Made by a program: the position numbers and the translations under genes. The notes beneath the pieces are model-generated. The model was not told the origin of the DNA, ran no database searches, and was given only the letters and a program-made list of their open reading frames with translations. From Alphaproteobacteria bacterium (lineage in GTDB: Bacteria; Pseudomonadota; Alphaproteobacteria; Sphingomonadales; Emcibacteraceae), in the NCBI GenBank assembly GCA_002401455.1, contig NVTE01000006.1, positions 59,910 through 123,909 of the forward strand: a stretch of 64,000 bases of DNA. Reading direction: 5' to 3'. Below are positions 17,863 through 28,028 of this stretch, in pieces; positions within the stretch are counted from its first letter, which is position 1; the number at the start of each line of letters is the position of its first letter.

Positions 17863-19407
17863 ATGACCACAGATAAAAACAGGGTTATAATTTTTGATAC
17901 CACATTGCGCGATGGGGAGCAGTCACCGGGCTGTTCCATGACCCTCGGCGAAAAGCTGCGGGTGGCGGAGGCCCTTGAAAACTTGGGTGTCGACGTGATT
18001 GAAGCCGGGTTCGCCATTGCTTCCAACGGTGATTTTGAGGCCGTGTCCCAGGTGGCGCAATTGCTGAAAGAGACCACAGTTTGTTCCCTGGCCCGGGCCT
18101 CCTTCAAGGATATTGATCGGGCGGCAGAGGCGCTGAAAAAGGCGATTCGCCCCCGGATTCATACCTTCATTTCTACCAGCCCTCTGCATATGGAGTATAA
18201 GCTGCAAATGACCCCCGATGAGGTGATCGGGCGCATTGCCGACAGTGTCAGCTATGCCCGTAACCTGTGTGATGATGTGGAATGGTCCTGTGAGGATGGC
18301 ACCCGGACCGAAGAGGATTTCCTCTATCGCTCCATTGAGGTCGCGATCAAGGCCGGAGCCACGACCATCAATGTGCCGGACACCGTGGGTTATACCACCC
18401 CGGATGAATATCGGATCATCATGCAGAAGATCATCGAGAATGTACCTAATTCTGACAAGGCGATCTTCTCGACCCATTGTCATAATGACTTGGGGCTGGC
18501 GGTGGCCAATTCCATCGCGGCGGTCCAGGGCGGGGCGCGACAGATTGAATGCACCATCAATGGCATTGGTGAGCGGGCCGGTAATGCGGCGCTGGAAGAA
18601 ATTATCATGGCCTTCCGGACCCGGGCGGATGTCCTGCCCTACCACACCAACATAATTACCCAGAACATCCTCAAAACCTCTAAGCTGGTGTCGTCCGTCA
18701 CTGGTCTTAATGTCCAGCATAACAAAGCGATTGTCGGGGCCAATGCCTTTGCCCATGAAAGTGGGATTCATCAGGACGGCATGCTGAAAAATGCCGAAAC
18801 CTATGAAATCATGACCCCTGAGTCCATCGGCCTGAAGCAATCCGAACTGGTGATGGGCAAGCATTCCGGTCGTCATGCCTTCCGGGAAAAGCTGAAAGAC
18901 ATGGGCTATGAACTGGGTGATAATGAATTTATGTCCGCCTTCACCCGATTCAAGGACCTGGCCGATGTGAAAAAGACCATCTATGACGACGATATTATTG
19001 CCATTGTTGACGAAAATATGCGCGATAATGACCATATGAAGCTGACCAGCTGGTCGTTCATCTGTGACAGTTGGCAGGAAAGCAGTGCCACTTTCGGCCT
19101 GGAAGTGGACGGCGAGAATATGACCGTCTCCAGCAAGGGCAACGGTCCGGTCGATGCCTCCTTCAAGGCCTTGCGTGAGTTATCCGGCGGCGAACCGAAT
19201 CTGGAGTTGTATCAGGTTCATGCGGTCACCCGCGGAACCGATGCCCAGGCAGAGGTCACGGTGCGGCTTGAAGAAGAGGGCAAGACGGTTAATGGCCATG
19301 GGGCTCATGTAGATACCCTGGTGGCGTCTGTTAAGGCCTATATCAATGCGCTCAATAAACTGCAGGTCAAGCGGGAAAAAACCGCCCCTGAGGCCATGAG
19401 CGATTAA
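17863..19407 (+). CDS. leuA: 2-isopropylmalate synthase
   Basis: Condenses acetyl-CoA with 2-oxoisovalerate in the first committed step of leucine synthesis. The 514-residue protein has the DRE-TIM barrel signature [13 protein letters not shown] near residue 10, [12 protein letters not shown] and [14 protein letters not shown] in the barrel, and [13 protein letters not shown] leading into the linker. A C-terminal LeuA allosteric domain, the site of leucine feedback, is complete. An upstream Leu-rich leader suggests control by leucyl-tRNA. A strong hairpin follows the gene. Confidence 0.97.
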   Translation: MTTDKNRVIIFDTTLRDGEQSPGCSMTLGEKLRVAEALENLGVDVIEAGFAIASNGDFEAVSQVAQLLKETTVCSLARASFKDIDRAAEALKKAIRPRIHTFISTSPLHMEYKLQMTPDEVIGRIADSVSYARNLCDDVEWSCEDGTRTEEDFLYRSIEVAIKAGATTINVPDTVGYTTPDEYRIIMQKIIENVPNSDKAIFSTHCHNDLGLAVANSIAAVQGGARQIECTINGIGERAGNAALEEIIMAFRTRADVLPYHTNIITQNILKTSKLVSSVTGLNVQHNKAIVGANAFAHESGIHQDGMLKNAETYEIMTPESIGLKQSELVMGKHSGRHAFREKLKDMGYELGDNEFMSAFTRFKDLADVKKTIYDDDIIAIVDENMRDNDHMKLTSWSFICDSWQESSATFGLEVDGENMTVSSKGNGPVDASFKALRELSGGEPNLELYQVHAVTRGTDAQAEVTVRLEEEGKTVNGHGAHVDTLVASVKAYINALNKLQVKREKTAPEAMSD

Positions 19408-19418
19408 TCTTTATTAAC

Positions 19419-19461
19419 TATAGCCATTTCACTGGGGGTTTCTCCTTGTGGAATGGCTATA
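19419..19461 (+). terminator. hairpin downstream of leuA
   Basis: Perfect 10-bp inverted repeat TATAGCCATT (19419-19428) and AATGGCTATA (19452-19461) around a 23-base loop, followed by a modest T-rich stretch (ATTTGTCCATTTTT). It lies 12 bases after the leuA stop. Probably an intrinsic terminator, though the large loop and weak U-tract leave doubt. Confidence 0.5.
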
Positions 19462-19634
19462 ATTTGTCCATTTTTGGTAATTTAGACTTAATATGACCAA
19501 AAAACACAAAAGGCGTCAGATTCTCCACAATAAAATTGCTTTCGAAGCGGTATGTTAATACAAACGATATATACGCGCCGTAATAGGGTTAATGAGACCG
19601 AAACGGGCAGGTTAAGAAAAGCAACAGGCGATAA

Positions 19635-20675
<1,041 letters not shown>

Positions 20676-20710
20676 GGCCGCAAATTTCTGGACATATAAC
20701 ACGAGGGTAA

Positions 20711-21556
20711 ATGATGAAGGAGTTGAGACACAGGTTTTCCTCTGGCTTCTTCGTGACCATGGCCCTTGCCCTGCTCATATTTGGCAGTAAGAACAGCCCG
20801 GTGGTGGATGGATTTAAGTCAGGGGTTTCTGATTTTTTTGTCCCGGTTCTGGATCTGGCATCCCGGCCTTTTGAAGCGGCTGATGATTTCATCGAATGGA
20901 CACAGCAGGTCGCCATCGTTTTCTCGGAGAATAAAAGGTTGCGGGCGGAAAATGACAGCCTGAAACAGGCCCGGACCAAAGCCTCCCAACTGGCCATTGA
21001 TAATCAACGTCTGAAAAGGCTGTTGAATGTGGGCGAGGGTCAGGTGAATACCCTGGCCGCCGCCAGAGTGGTTTCGGACAGTGACAGTCCCTTTTTCAAG
21101 AGTGTCCTGATTAACCGGGGAACCCGTGACGGGGTGGGAAAAGGCAAGGCGGTCATTAACGAAGACGGCATCGTCGGACGGACCATCACGGTCGGCGCGT
21201 CCTCCTCCCGGGTTTTATTGGCTACGGATATTAATAGTCGTATCCCGGTTAAGCTGGCTTCCGGCGGTCTGAATATGATCCTTGAAGGTGACAATTCAGC
21301 CTATCCAAAACTGGCCTTTCTGCCCTTGGGTGAACACCTGGTTATCGGAGACCTGGTCCTGACATCAGGCTATGGTATGGTTTTTCCCCCTGATCTGCCA
21401 GTGGGGCAGGTAGTGGCCATAAATTCTGAGGGCATAAAGATTAAGTTATCGGCTAAATTATATAACCTGAATTACGTCAGTATTGTCGGCTATGAAATTA
21501 TTCGCAGCCCGGTCACCAGTGGAGGTGACCCTAGTCTCAAGGAAATAAACCGATGA
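20711..21556 (+). CDS. mreC: rod-shape-determining protein MreC
   Basis: Bitopic inner-membrane protein linking cytoplasmic MreB with periplasmic wall enzymes. It has 281 residues: a short cytoplasmic N-terminus, a transmembrane helix (about 14-30), a coiled-coil (FSENKRLRAENDSLKQ region) and a beta-barrel-type periplasmic domain with SSRVLLATDINSRIPV and VLTSGYGMVFPPDLPVG. The frame starts with two consecutive ATGs (20711 and 20714). Its end overlaps mreD by 4 bases. Confidence 0.93.
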   Translation: MMKELRHRFSSGFFVTMALALLIFGSKNSPVVDGFKSGVSDFFVPVLDLASRPFEAADDFIEWTQQVAIVFSENKRLRAENDSLKQARTKASQLAIDNQRLKRLLNVGEGQVNTLAAARVVSDSDSPFFKSVLINRGTRDGVGKGKAVINEDGIVGRTITVGASSSRVLLATDINSRIPVKLASGGLNMILEGDNSAYPKLAFLPLGEHLVIGDLVLTSGYGMVFPPDLPVGQVVAINSEGIKIKLSAKLYNLNYVSIVGYEIIRSPVTSGGDPSLKEINR

Positions 21557-22071
21557 ATATGGGACTGGAAATAAAATCAGAGGTTGGTTTCCGAGGGGCC
21601 TTGCCCTTCCTCAGTACTTTGGTGCTGCTGGTGATGATGCAGCTTCAATACAGGGTATTCTTTCTGGATAACCTGTTTCCATTTTTGTCGCTGGCGGCGG
21701 TCTATTACTGGTGCATTTTCAAACCTCAGCTAATGCCGGTGAGTGTTGTTTTTTTGCTGGGAATATTGCAGGATATATTGAGTGGTGGCCCCTTGGGTAT
21801 GATGGCGTTGCTCCTGGTTCTAGTCCGGATATTTGTGGTCTGGCAGAGCAGTCGATTTCTGGAGCGGGAATTCCTGTTTAACTGGCTGGGGTTTATTTTT
21901 ATAACGCTGGCTTTCGGTTTGGGGACCTGGGTCATTGCCTCCATTTATTTGAAACAAAGCCAGAATTTTTGGGATTCTTTCGGACAGAGCATGGTGACCA
22001 TCGCCGTTTTCCCCGTGGTGTTTCTTACCCTTGGATGGGTGCGTAATCTGCTGGTAAAGGAGAGCAGGTGA
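21553..22071 (+). CDS. mreD: rod-shape-determining protein MreD
   Basis: Small polytopic inner-membrane component of the elongasome. It has 172 residues and about five hydrophobic segments; the family motif near FLLGILQDILSGGPLGMMAL is recognisable. It starts in a 4-base overlap with mreC and ends 4 bases before mrdA, so it lies in the same operon. Identification rests on position plus this motif, as MreD sequences are poorly conserved. Confidence 0.88.
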   Translation: MNMGLEIKSEVGFRGALPFLSTLVLLVMMQLQYRVFFLDNLFPFLSLAAVYYWCIFKPQLMPVSVVFLLGILQDILSGGPLGMMALLLVLVRIFVVWQSSRFLEREFLFNWLGFIFITLAFGLGTWVIASIYLKQSQNFWDSFGQSMVTIAVFPVVFLTLGWVRNLLVKESR

Positions 22072-22075
22072 GAAA

Positions 22076-23932
22076 ATGGCGACGTCTCCTGATGATCAAA
22101 AATACAAATTATTCACCCGGCGCGCTGGCCTGATTTCAGGCGGTATGCTGGTGTTGACGTCCGGACTGATCGGGCGGTTGTATTATCTGCAGGTTGTTGG
22201 CCAGGATCAATACAAACTACTGGCGGACAAGAATAGGATCAGTTTCCGTCTGTTGGCCCCGGAAAGAGGAAAAATCCTGGACCGGAATGGTTACGGGTTG
22301 GCCATTAACCGCACAGATTACCGGGTCAATATCATCCCCGAACAAACAGACAATGTTGAGAAAACCCTAGAAGCCCTGAACTTGATTTTACCGATCTCAG
22401 AACGGCAGAAAAGAAAAATTCTGCGGGCGGTTAAAAGGCAAAGGGCTTTTTTACCGGTCACGGTCGCTGAGAATCTGGACTGGGAGACCTTTGCCCGGGT
22501 AAATATCAATATTCCTGATCTGCCGGGAATCCAGCCTGACATGGGGATCACCCGCTTTTATCCTGAAAAAGACCTTCTGGCCCATATTGTCGGCTACGTC
22601 AGTTCGGTCAATGTCCAAGAAATTGGTGAGGACCCGTTGCTGGAACTTCCCGGTTTCAAGATTGGCAAGAATGGCATGGAACGCATTCTGGACCGGAGAC
22701 TTCGTGGCAAAGCCGGTAACAGCCGGGTTGAGGTTAATGTCATGGGCCGGGTCATTCGGGAGCTGTCCCGTCAGGACAGCGTGGCCGGAGATACGCTGAA
22801 CTTGACCATTGACCGGGATATTCAGAAATTTACCGCTGACCGGGTCCGCGATGAAAGTGCCGCCGTGGTGGTGATGGACGTTCACAGCGGCGAAATACTG
22901 GCGCTGACCTCGACCCCGGCCTTTGATCCCAACGACTTTAATCTGGGCATAAGTCAGAAGAAATATGATGTGCTGCTCAATGATGCCCGCAAACCTCTGA
23001 TCAATAAGACCGTTCAGGGTGAATATCCGCCCGGTTCAACCTTTAAAATGATTGTCGCGCTGGCGGCCCTGGAGGCGGGTGTTATTGATGCTAATGAAAA
23101 AATATTCTGTAACAGTAAATATCAGATCGGCAATAGCACCAAACATTGCTGGAAACGGCGGGGCCATGGGGCTGTGAGTATGGTCGAGGCCATTGCCGGG
23201 TCCTGCGATGTCTACTTTTATGAGATTGCCGGACGGGTCGGTATCGACAGAATTCATGATATGGCAGCACGTTTTGGCCTGGGCAACAAATTTGGCATTG
23301 CTATCCCCGGGGAGCGAAAGGGTCTTAATCCCTCAAAGGGCTGGAAAATGGCCAACCGGGGCCAACGCTGGCAAGGCGGGGATACGGCCAATGTAGGTAT
23401 TGGACAAGGCGATGTCCTGGTAACCCCTCTGCAGCTTTGCGTCATGATGGCACGTTTGGTGAACGGGGGCAGGGCGGTTATGCCAAAAATTCTACTCTCA
23501 GATCAAGAGACGGCCTCTGAAGAGCCGGAGGTGATCGCCTATAATCGGCGCAATATGGACATTGTCCTGCAGGGGATGTCGGCGGTGATCAATAAACCTA
23601 TAGGGGTTGCCTTTGCCCAGCGCATGAGGCAAAAAGATATGTCTTTCGGCGGTAAGACGGGGTCGGCGCAGGTCCGGCGTATTTCTAAGAAGGAACGGGA
23701 CGTCAGGGTGCGCAAGAATGAGGAAAAACCCTGGGTCGAGCGGGATCATGCCCTGTTTGTCGGCTTTGGCCCTCTGGAGAATCCGCGCTATGCCATTAGT
23801 GTGATCGTTGAACATGGCGGGGGCGGGGCGACGAAAGCCGCGCCCATTGCCCGGGATGTGTTAGAATTTATGTTCGGTAAGGATAAACAAAAGTCGGCTT
23901 CAGTGGCACTCAAGCAGGAGGATAATACCTGA
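22076..23932 (+). CDS. mrdA: peptidoglycan D,D-transpeptidase PBP2
   Basis: Class B penicillin-binding protein that crosslinks lateral-wall peptidoglycan with its partner RodA. It has 618 residues with an N-terminal transmembrane anchor (about 18-38), a dimerization domain with APERGKILDRNG (61-72), and a transpeptidase domain. The active-site Ser321 lies in PPGSTFKM (SxxK), the second motif is Ser377-Cys-Asp379 as usual in PBP2, and the third motif is KTGSAQ. The stop overlaps the rodA start codon. Confidence 0.97.
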   Translation: MATSPDDQKYKLFTRRAGLISGGMLVLTSGLIGRLYYLQVVGQDQYKLLADKNRISFRLLAPERGKILDRNGYGLAINRTDYRVNIIPEQTDNVEKTLEALNLILPISERQKRKILRAVKRQRAFLPVTVAENLDWETFARVNINIPDLPGIQPDMGITRFYPEKDLLAHIVGYVSSVNVQEIGEDPLLELPGFKIGKNGMERILDRRLRGKAGNSRVEVNVMGRVIRELSRQDSVAGDTLNLTIDRDIQKFTADRVRDESAAVVVMDVHSGEILALTSTPAFDPNDFNLGISQKKYDVLLNDARKPLINKTVQGEYPPGSTFKMIVALAALEAGVIDANEKIFCNSKYQIGNSTKHCWKRRGHGAVSMVEAIAGSCDVYFYEIAGRVGIDRIHDMAARFGLGNKFGIAIPGERKGLNPSKGWKMANRGQRWQGGDTANVGIGQGDVLVTPLQLCVMMARLVNGGRAVMPKILLSDQETASEEPEVIAYNRRNMDIVLQGMSAVINKPIGVAFAQRMRQKDMSFGGKTGSAQVRRISKKERDVRVRKNEEKPWVERDHALFVGFGPLENPRYAISVIVEHGGGGATKAAPIARDVLEFMFGKDKQKSASVALKQEDNT

Positions 23933-25077
23933 TGGTGATAGGCTTGCAAGGTCGGCGGCGATCAAAATCTGTGTTTCAGAAGCTGTCAGAACTGAATTTC
24001 CTGATTGTCATTGTTGTGATCATGATCGCCGGGGTCGGTTTTGCCCTGCTGTATTCCGTGGCCGGGGGAGCCGTAGACCCCTGGGCTAAAAAGCAAGTGA
24101 TCCGATTTGTCATTGGCATGGTCGGTATGGTTGTCATCGCCCTGATTGATATCCGGGTATGGATGTTTCTGGCCTATCCGTTTTATTTCCTATCTTTGAT
24201 GCTGTTGGTTTTTGTCAGTGTTATGGGCCATACTGGCATGGGGGCGACCCGCTGGATCAACCTTGGATTCATGAATCTACAACCGTCAGAGCTGATGAAA
24301 ATTGCCCTGGTTCTGGCCCTGGCCCGCTATTACCATTGTCTGGCCAAGGAGGAGACGGGAAAATATATGCGGCTGATCATGCCGGTTTTCCTAATTGGAG
24401 CCCCGGCGGTTTTGGTGCTGTTGCAGCCAGACCTAGGCACGGCGCTTCTGATCATCATTGGCGGACTGTCCATTTTATTCTGTGGCGGCGTTCGTTTGTG
24501 GATATTTGTCGTCGGTTTTATTGCCATGATTCCGACGGCTTTCGGGGCCTGGAATTATATGAAACCCTACCAGCAGAAAAGGGTTCTGACTTTTCTTAAT
24601 CCGGAAAGAGACCCGCTGGGGGCAGGATACCACAGTATTCAGGCCAAAATTGCTGTTGGTTCCGGTGGAGTGTATGGCAAGGGGTTTATCCAGGGAAGCC
24701 AGAGCCAGCTTAACTTTCTGCCGGAGAAGCATACGGATTTTATCTTTACGGTCCTGGCGGAGGAATTTGGCCTCATGGGCGGGCTGGGTCTTTTGGGGCT
24801 GTATATTATTCTGCTGGGCTATGCCCTGATTATCAGCATGAGCGTGCGCAGTCAGTTTGGACGATTGTTGTCTTTTGGCATCGCGGTGACCTTTTTCCTC
24901 TATATGTTCATTAATGTGGCCATGAATCTGGGCATGGTGCCTGTGGTAGGTGTTCCGTTGCCGTTGGTATCCTACGGCGGATCAGCTATGTTGACCCTGT
25001 TGGTGGGGATCGGTTTTGTGCTTTGTGTGGCGATCCATCGGGATACATCAATCTCCCGGGGTGGGGCCTTTGCTTAA
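23932..25077 (+). CDS. rodA: peptidoglycan glycosyltransferase RodA
   Basis: SEDS-family polytopic membrane glycosyltransferase that polymerizes lipid II during elongation. It has 381 residues and about ten transmembrane helices. Family signatures include WINLGFMNLQPSELMK, LLQPDLGTALL, a catalytic-loop region with FLPEKHTDFIF and VAEEFGLMG-like ILAEEFGLMGG, and a C-terminal NVAMNLGMVPVVGVPLPLVS stretch. It overlaps mrdA by one base and closes the operon; a hairpin followed by a U-run lies about 95 bases downstream. Confidence 0.97.
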   Translation: MVIGLQGRRRSKSVFQKLSELNFLIVIVVIMIAGVGFALLYSVAGGAVDPWAKKQVIRFVIGMVGMVVIALIDIRVWMFLAYPFYFLSLMLLVFVSVMGHTGMGATRWINLGFMNLQPSELMKIALVLALARYYHCLAKEETGKYMRLIMPVFLIGAPAVLVLLQPDLGTALLIIIGGLSILFCGGVRLWIFVVGFIAMIPTAFGAWNYMKPYQQKRVLTFLNPERDPLGAGYHSIQAKIAVGSGGVYGKGFIQGSQSQLNFLPEKHTDFIFTVLAEEFGLMGGLGLLGLYIILLGYALIISMSVRSQFGRLLSFGIAVTFFLYMFINVAMNLGMVPVVGVPLPLVSYGGSAMLTLLVGIGFVLCVAIHRDTSISRGGAFA

Positions 25078-25172
25078 TCCTTAAATTGGTTCCTTTTAGT
25101 CAATATTCACTCGCGCCTGTATTGCTTTTTTTGGATTTTTATATTATAGTCCTCTTAATAAATAATCGACCT

Positions 25173-25200
25173 GGAGGAGCGATCGCGTCCTCTTTTTTTT
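25173..25200 (+). terminator. intrinsic terminator after rodA
   Basis: A stem formed by GGAGGA (25173-25178) and TCCTCT (25188-25193) encloses the palindromic GCGATCGC, followed directly by a run of eight T. It fits an intrinsic terminator of the mreBCD-mrdA-rodA operon. Confidence 0.65.
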
Positions 25201-25262
25201 CGTTTTTTGGGTTTTAGCACCTAATATGGTTAGTTGCCCTAGTGGAGGGCATGGAGTAGACA

Positions 25263-25367
25263 ATGTTGCATCGGATTGATCGGACAGAAATTCGTAAGGA
25301 ATTCTTTTTAGCCGTCATTATTGGTATTGTAACCTGCTGTATATTTCTCTTAATTGTAGGTTGGTAA
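25263..25367 (+). CDS. small membrane peptide (34 residues)
   Basis: A frame of 34 codons from ATG 25263 to TAA, preceded by a GGAGTAGA ribosome-binding site at good spacing. The peptide has a charged N-terminal stretch (HRIDRTEIRKE) followed by a single hydrophobic helix, FFLAVIIGIVTCCIFLLIVGW, with two adjacent Cys. It lies between the rodA terminator and the convergent tag gene, in 312 bases with no other gene. It is not recognised as any family. Charge distribution and ribosome-binding site favour a real single-pass membrane peptide; no function can be assigned. Confidence 0.5.
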   Translation: MLHRIDRTEIRKEFFLAVIIGIVTCCIFLLIVGW

Positions 25368-25389
25368 TAGGAATACTTAGTCTGACGAA

Positions 25390-25962
25390 TTACCTTAATT
25401 CAGCTTGCCTGAAACACTTGCTGTCATGGTCATTGGCTATGCCCACGGCTTGCATGAAGGCATAACAGATTGTCGGACCGCAAAATTTAAATCCCTTCTT
25501 TTTCAAGGCGTTACTCATGGCTTCTGACTCTGCCGTCGCAGCGGGAACCTGATCGATGTTCGGCCAGTTATTCTGGAGAATTTTACCATCGGTGAAGCTC
25601 CAGATAAAATCAGAAAAACTGCCGGCCTTCTCTGTCTCCATGATCAGGTAAATATGGGCATTCTTAATGGTAGACAGGATTTTTAGGCGGTTGCGAATAA
25701 TGCCTTTGTCCTTCATGAGCCGTTCAATATCATCCTTATCATAACGGGAAATTTTTTCAGGATCAAAGTTATCAAAGGCTTTCAGAAATGAGTCTTTTTT
25801 GCGTAAAATTGTAATCCATGACAGACCCGCCTGAAATCCATCCAGAATGAGTTTTTCAAAAAGCTGTTGTGAGTCGTATACTGGTACGCCCCATTCTTCG
25901 TCATGGTAGGCTACATAGAGCGGGTCATCACCCGGCCAGCTGCAGCGGATTTTATCACTCAT
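25390..25962 (-). CDS. tag: DNA-3-methyladenine glycosylase I
   Basis: Base-excision-repair enzyme that removes 3-methyladenine from alkylated DNA. It has 190 residues, of the HhH superfamily. The structural zinc site is complete: Cys7, His20 (AYHDEEWG), His179 and Cys183 (HDSKC). The segment LILDGFQAGLSW corresponds to the E. coli LEGxQAGLSW motif, with Asp41 where E. coli has the catalytic-pocket Glu38. The start overlaps the stop of the upstream ygfZ by 4 bases, indicating an operon. Confidence 0.95.
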   Translation of the reverse strand: MSDKIRCSWPGDDPLYVAYHDEEWGVPVYDSQQLFEKLILDGFQAGLSWITILRKKDSFLKAFDNFDPEKISRYDKDDIERLMKDKGIIRNRLKILSTIKNAHIYLIMETEKAGSFSDFIWSFTDGKILQNNWPNIDQVPAATAESEAMSNALKKKGFKFCGPTICYAFMQAVGIANDHDSKCFRQAELR

Positions 25963-26792
25963 GTATCTTGCTCGGTCAACCAGTCTGGCCGCCAGGGGGT
26001 GACACTGGCTTGGCCACAGACATAGGTTTGGTCAAATTCCATATGGGCCAACCGGAAATAGCCAATCGCCTGCCCATCCCTCCCGGACCTGATGTCGCCA
26101 ATTTTTTTGCCGTTGTCGTCTGTGATCTCTGTGCCCCGCTCTGGCAGGTCGCCCTCGACAGTCACTGGCAACAGGCGTTTTTTCAGATTGGACCGATGTT
26201 TCATGCGAGCCGTTACTTCCTGGCCCACATAACAGCCTTTGTTAAAATCGACCCCATTTAACTGCTCCATATTGCCTTCCAGGATCAGAGTCCGGTCAAC
26301 GTCAAAGTCCCGTGACCCGTCGGGCAGACCAAGGGCAAGGCGATGGCTGTCATAGTCAGTGCCGCTATTGTGGGTGTTCTCTACAGGCGAGGCAGCCAGG
26401 ATTGCCCTGAACCCCATAGCGGCATGTCGGGGGTCTGGATAACATATCAGAGAGTCCTCAATCCTGTCAGAGGTGGCCAGGACAGTATATGCGCCAGAGC
26501 AGTCTGTAATATCGACTTCTGCCCGGAGCTTATACATCATCAGCCGACGATACAGGTCCGCCAGCCGGTCCCGTTCACAATCCAGATAGAGGGTGTCGTC
26601 CACCTCCGAGATGAAAAAATCATGGAGATATTTACCCTGTGGGGTCAGCAGGGCGGCATAAAGGGCAGAGGTATCTGTTATCTTTTCCACATTGTTGGTG
26701 ATGAGGCCCTGAAGGAAGCTTTTACGGCCTGGTCCAGAAATTGTCAGGATTGCGCGTTGTGTCAGGACACTGGTGTCGGGGAGTTTTTGCAT
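25959..26792 (-). CDS. ygfZ: folate-binding protein YgfZ (Fe-S cluster repair/assembly)
   Basis: YgfZ/COG0354 family (CAF17/IBA57 relatives), tetrahydrofolate-dependent proteins that support maturation or repair of certain Fe-S enzymes. The 277-residue protein has the defining motif KGCYVGQE with its conserved Cys, preceded by GVDFN and followed by TARMKHRSNLKKRL. The N-terminal GPGRKSFLQGLITNNV is typical. It overlaps tag at its 3' end and wecB at its 5' end (31 bases), so the three genes are probably cotranscribed. Confidence 0.92.
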   Translation of the reverse strand: MQKLPDTSVLTQRAILTISGPGRKSFLQGLITNNVEKITDTSALYAALLTPQGKYLHDFFISEVDDTLYLDCERDRLADLYRRLMMYKLRAEVDITDCSGAYTVLATSDRIEDSLICYPDPRHAAMGFRAILAASPVENTHNSGTDYDSHRLALGLPDGSRDFDVDRTLILEGNMEQLNGVDFNKGCYVGQEVTARMKHRSNLKKRLLPVTVEGDLPERGTEITDDNGKKIGDIRSGRDGQAIGYFRLAHMEFDQTYVCGQASVTPWRPDWLTEQDT

Positions 26793-27910
26793 AGGTTCTT
26801 TTCTATAATTTCTTTCAGATGGGCGGTTATTTTTTCCGCCGCGTGTCCGTCACCAAAGGGGTTATGGGCGTGTTGCATTCTTTTATAATGCGCCTTGTCC
26901 TCAATAAGCAAGTTCAGTTCATATAATATGGTGTGCTTTTCGGTTCCCGCAAGCCTCAGGCAACCGCTGTCCAGACCTTCGGTTCGTTCTGTCATGTCCC
27001 GAACAACGATAACCGGAATATTGAGCGCGGGGGCCTCTTCCTGAATGCCGCCGGAATCTGTTATGATGGCAAAGGCATTAGCCATAAGGTGAACAAATTG
27101 CGGATAGTCAACAGGCGGCAGGAGGGTGATATTTTTCTGTTCCCCAAGCTGGCTTTTAATCATCTGAGAGCTGAGGGGGTTGGGATGCAGGGGAAAGATG
27201 AAATCAAATTCTGGTTTGCTGATGGCAAAATCCCGCAGGCAGGATGTAATTATCATCAACGGGGCCCCCTGACTTTCCCGTCGGTGCAGGGTGATCAGGA
27301 AATAGGGCCTTTCCCCTTCTTGGCGAGGGGCGGTGGAATTACCCCTCTCGCAGGTTAACTGAGCATGGGTTTTAAGGACCATGTCAACCGATGTATTGCC
27401 GGTCACAAAGATATTCTCCGGGGCGATATTTTCCCTGAGTAGATTTTGCCGGGCCAGGTCTGTGGGGCAGAAATGCCACGTGGCCAGGGTAGATATTTTT
27501 TTGCGGTATATTTCCTCGGGAAACGGTGATGAGATATCGTGGGTTCTGAGACCGGCTTCTATATGGGCAAGGGGAATACCCTTTTTAGCTGCAATGACCG
27601 CGCTGGCCATGGCGCTTGCCGTATCGCCCTGGATAATGACAATGTCAGGATTTGCGTGATCAAGGACCCGGGGAAGTTGGGCGAAGAGCTGGGCCATCAG
27701 TTGGTCCAGGCTTTGGTCCTTGCGCATCACATCGAGTTGATAGTCCGGGACCAGGTTAAATGTATCCAGGTGCTGGCTTAAAATGTCCTTGTGCTGTCCC
27801 GTGTTGCAAAGCTGGGTCGTGATATTTGGCATCGTTTTCAAGTGTTGCAAAACTGGAAATATTTTAATTAATTCTGGTCGGGAGCCGCAGCAGAACAATA
27901 GTTTTCGCAC
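26762..27910 (-). CDS. wecB: UDP-N-acetylglucosamine 2-epimerase (non-hydrolysing)
   Basis: Interconverts UDP-GlcNAc and UDP-ManNAc, a precursor of surface polysaccharides. It has 382 residues and a GT-B-like fold. Recognised segments are the N-terminal GSRPELIKIFPVL, NTGQHKD, IQGDTASAMASAV, HIEAGLRTHD, PFPEEIYRKK and DSGGIQEEAP. The start is a GTG at 27910. No other polysaccharide gene lies nearby, so the product's destination is unknown. It is divergent from the dihydroorotase gene across 118 bases. Confidence 0.93.
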   Translation of the reverse strand: MRKLLFCCGSRPELIKIFPVLQHLKTMPNITTQLCNTGQHKDILSQHLDTFNLVPDYQLDVMRKDQSLDQLMAQLFAQLPRVLDHANPDIVIIQGDTASAMASAVIAAKKGIPLAHIEAGLRTHDISSPFPEEIYRKKISTLATWHFCPTDLARQNLLRENIAPENIFVTGNTSVDMVLKTHAQLTCERGNSTAPRQEGERPYFLITLHRRESQGAPLMIITSCLRDFAISKPEFDFIFPLHPNPLSSQMIKSQLGEQKNITLLPPVDYPQFVHLMANAFAIITDSGGIQEEAPALNIPVIVVRDMTERTEGLDSGCLRLAGTEKHTILYELNLLIEDKAHYKRMQHAHNPFGDGHAAEKITAHLKEIIEKNLCKNSPTPVS

Positions 27911-28028
27911 TCTGGATATACTCTGTTTTACTGCAAATATAATTGTCTGACCCCCTAAGGAATATCTTGTTGAGTTATCTAAATAAGGGTATTCCTGTTA
28001 CCATAACTTAAAAAAGGGACTGATTCTA

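Noticed and set aside
17923-19035. A 370-codon open frame on the minus strand, antisense to leuA
   Set aside because: leuA on the plus strand is a complete, well-conserved enzyme; the antisense frame has no recognisable domain and reflects codon bias of the real gene.
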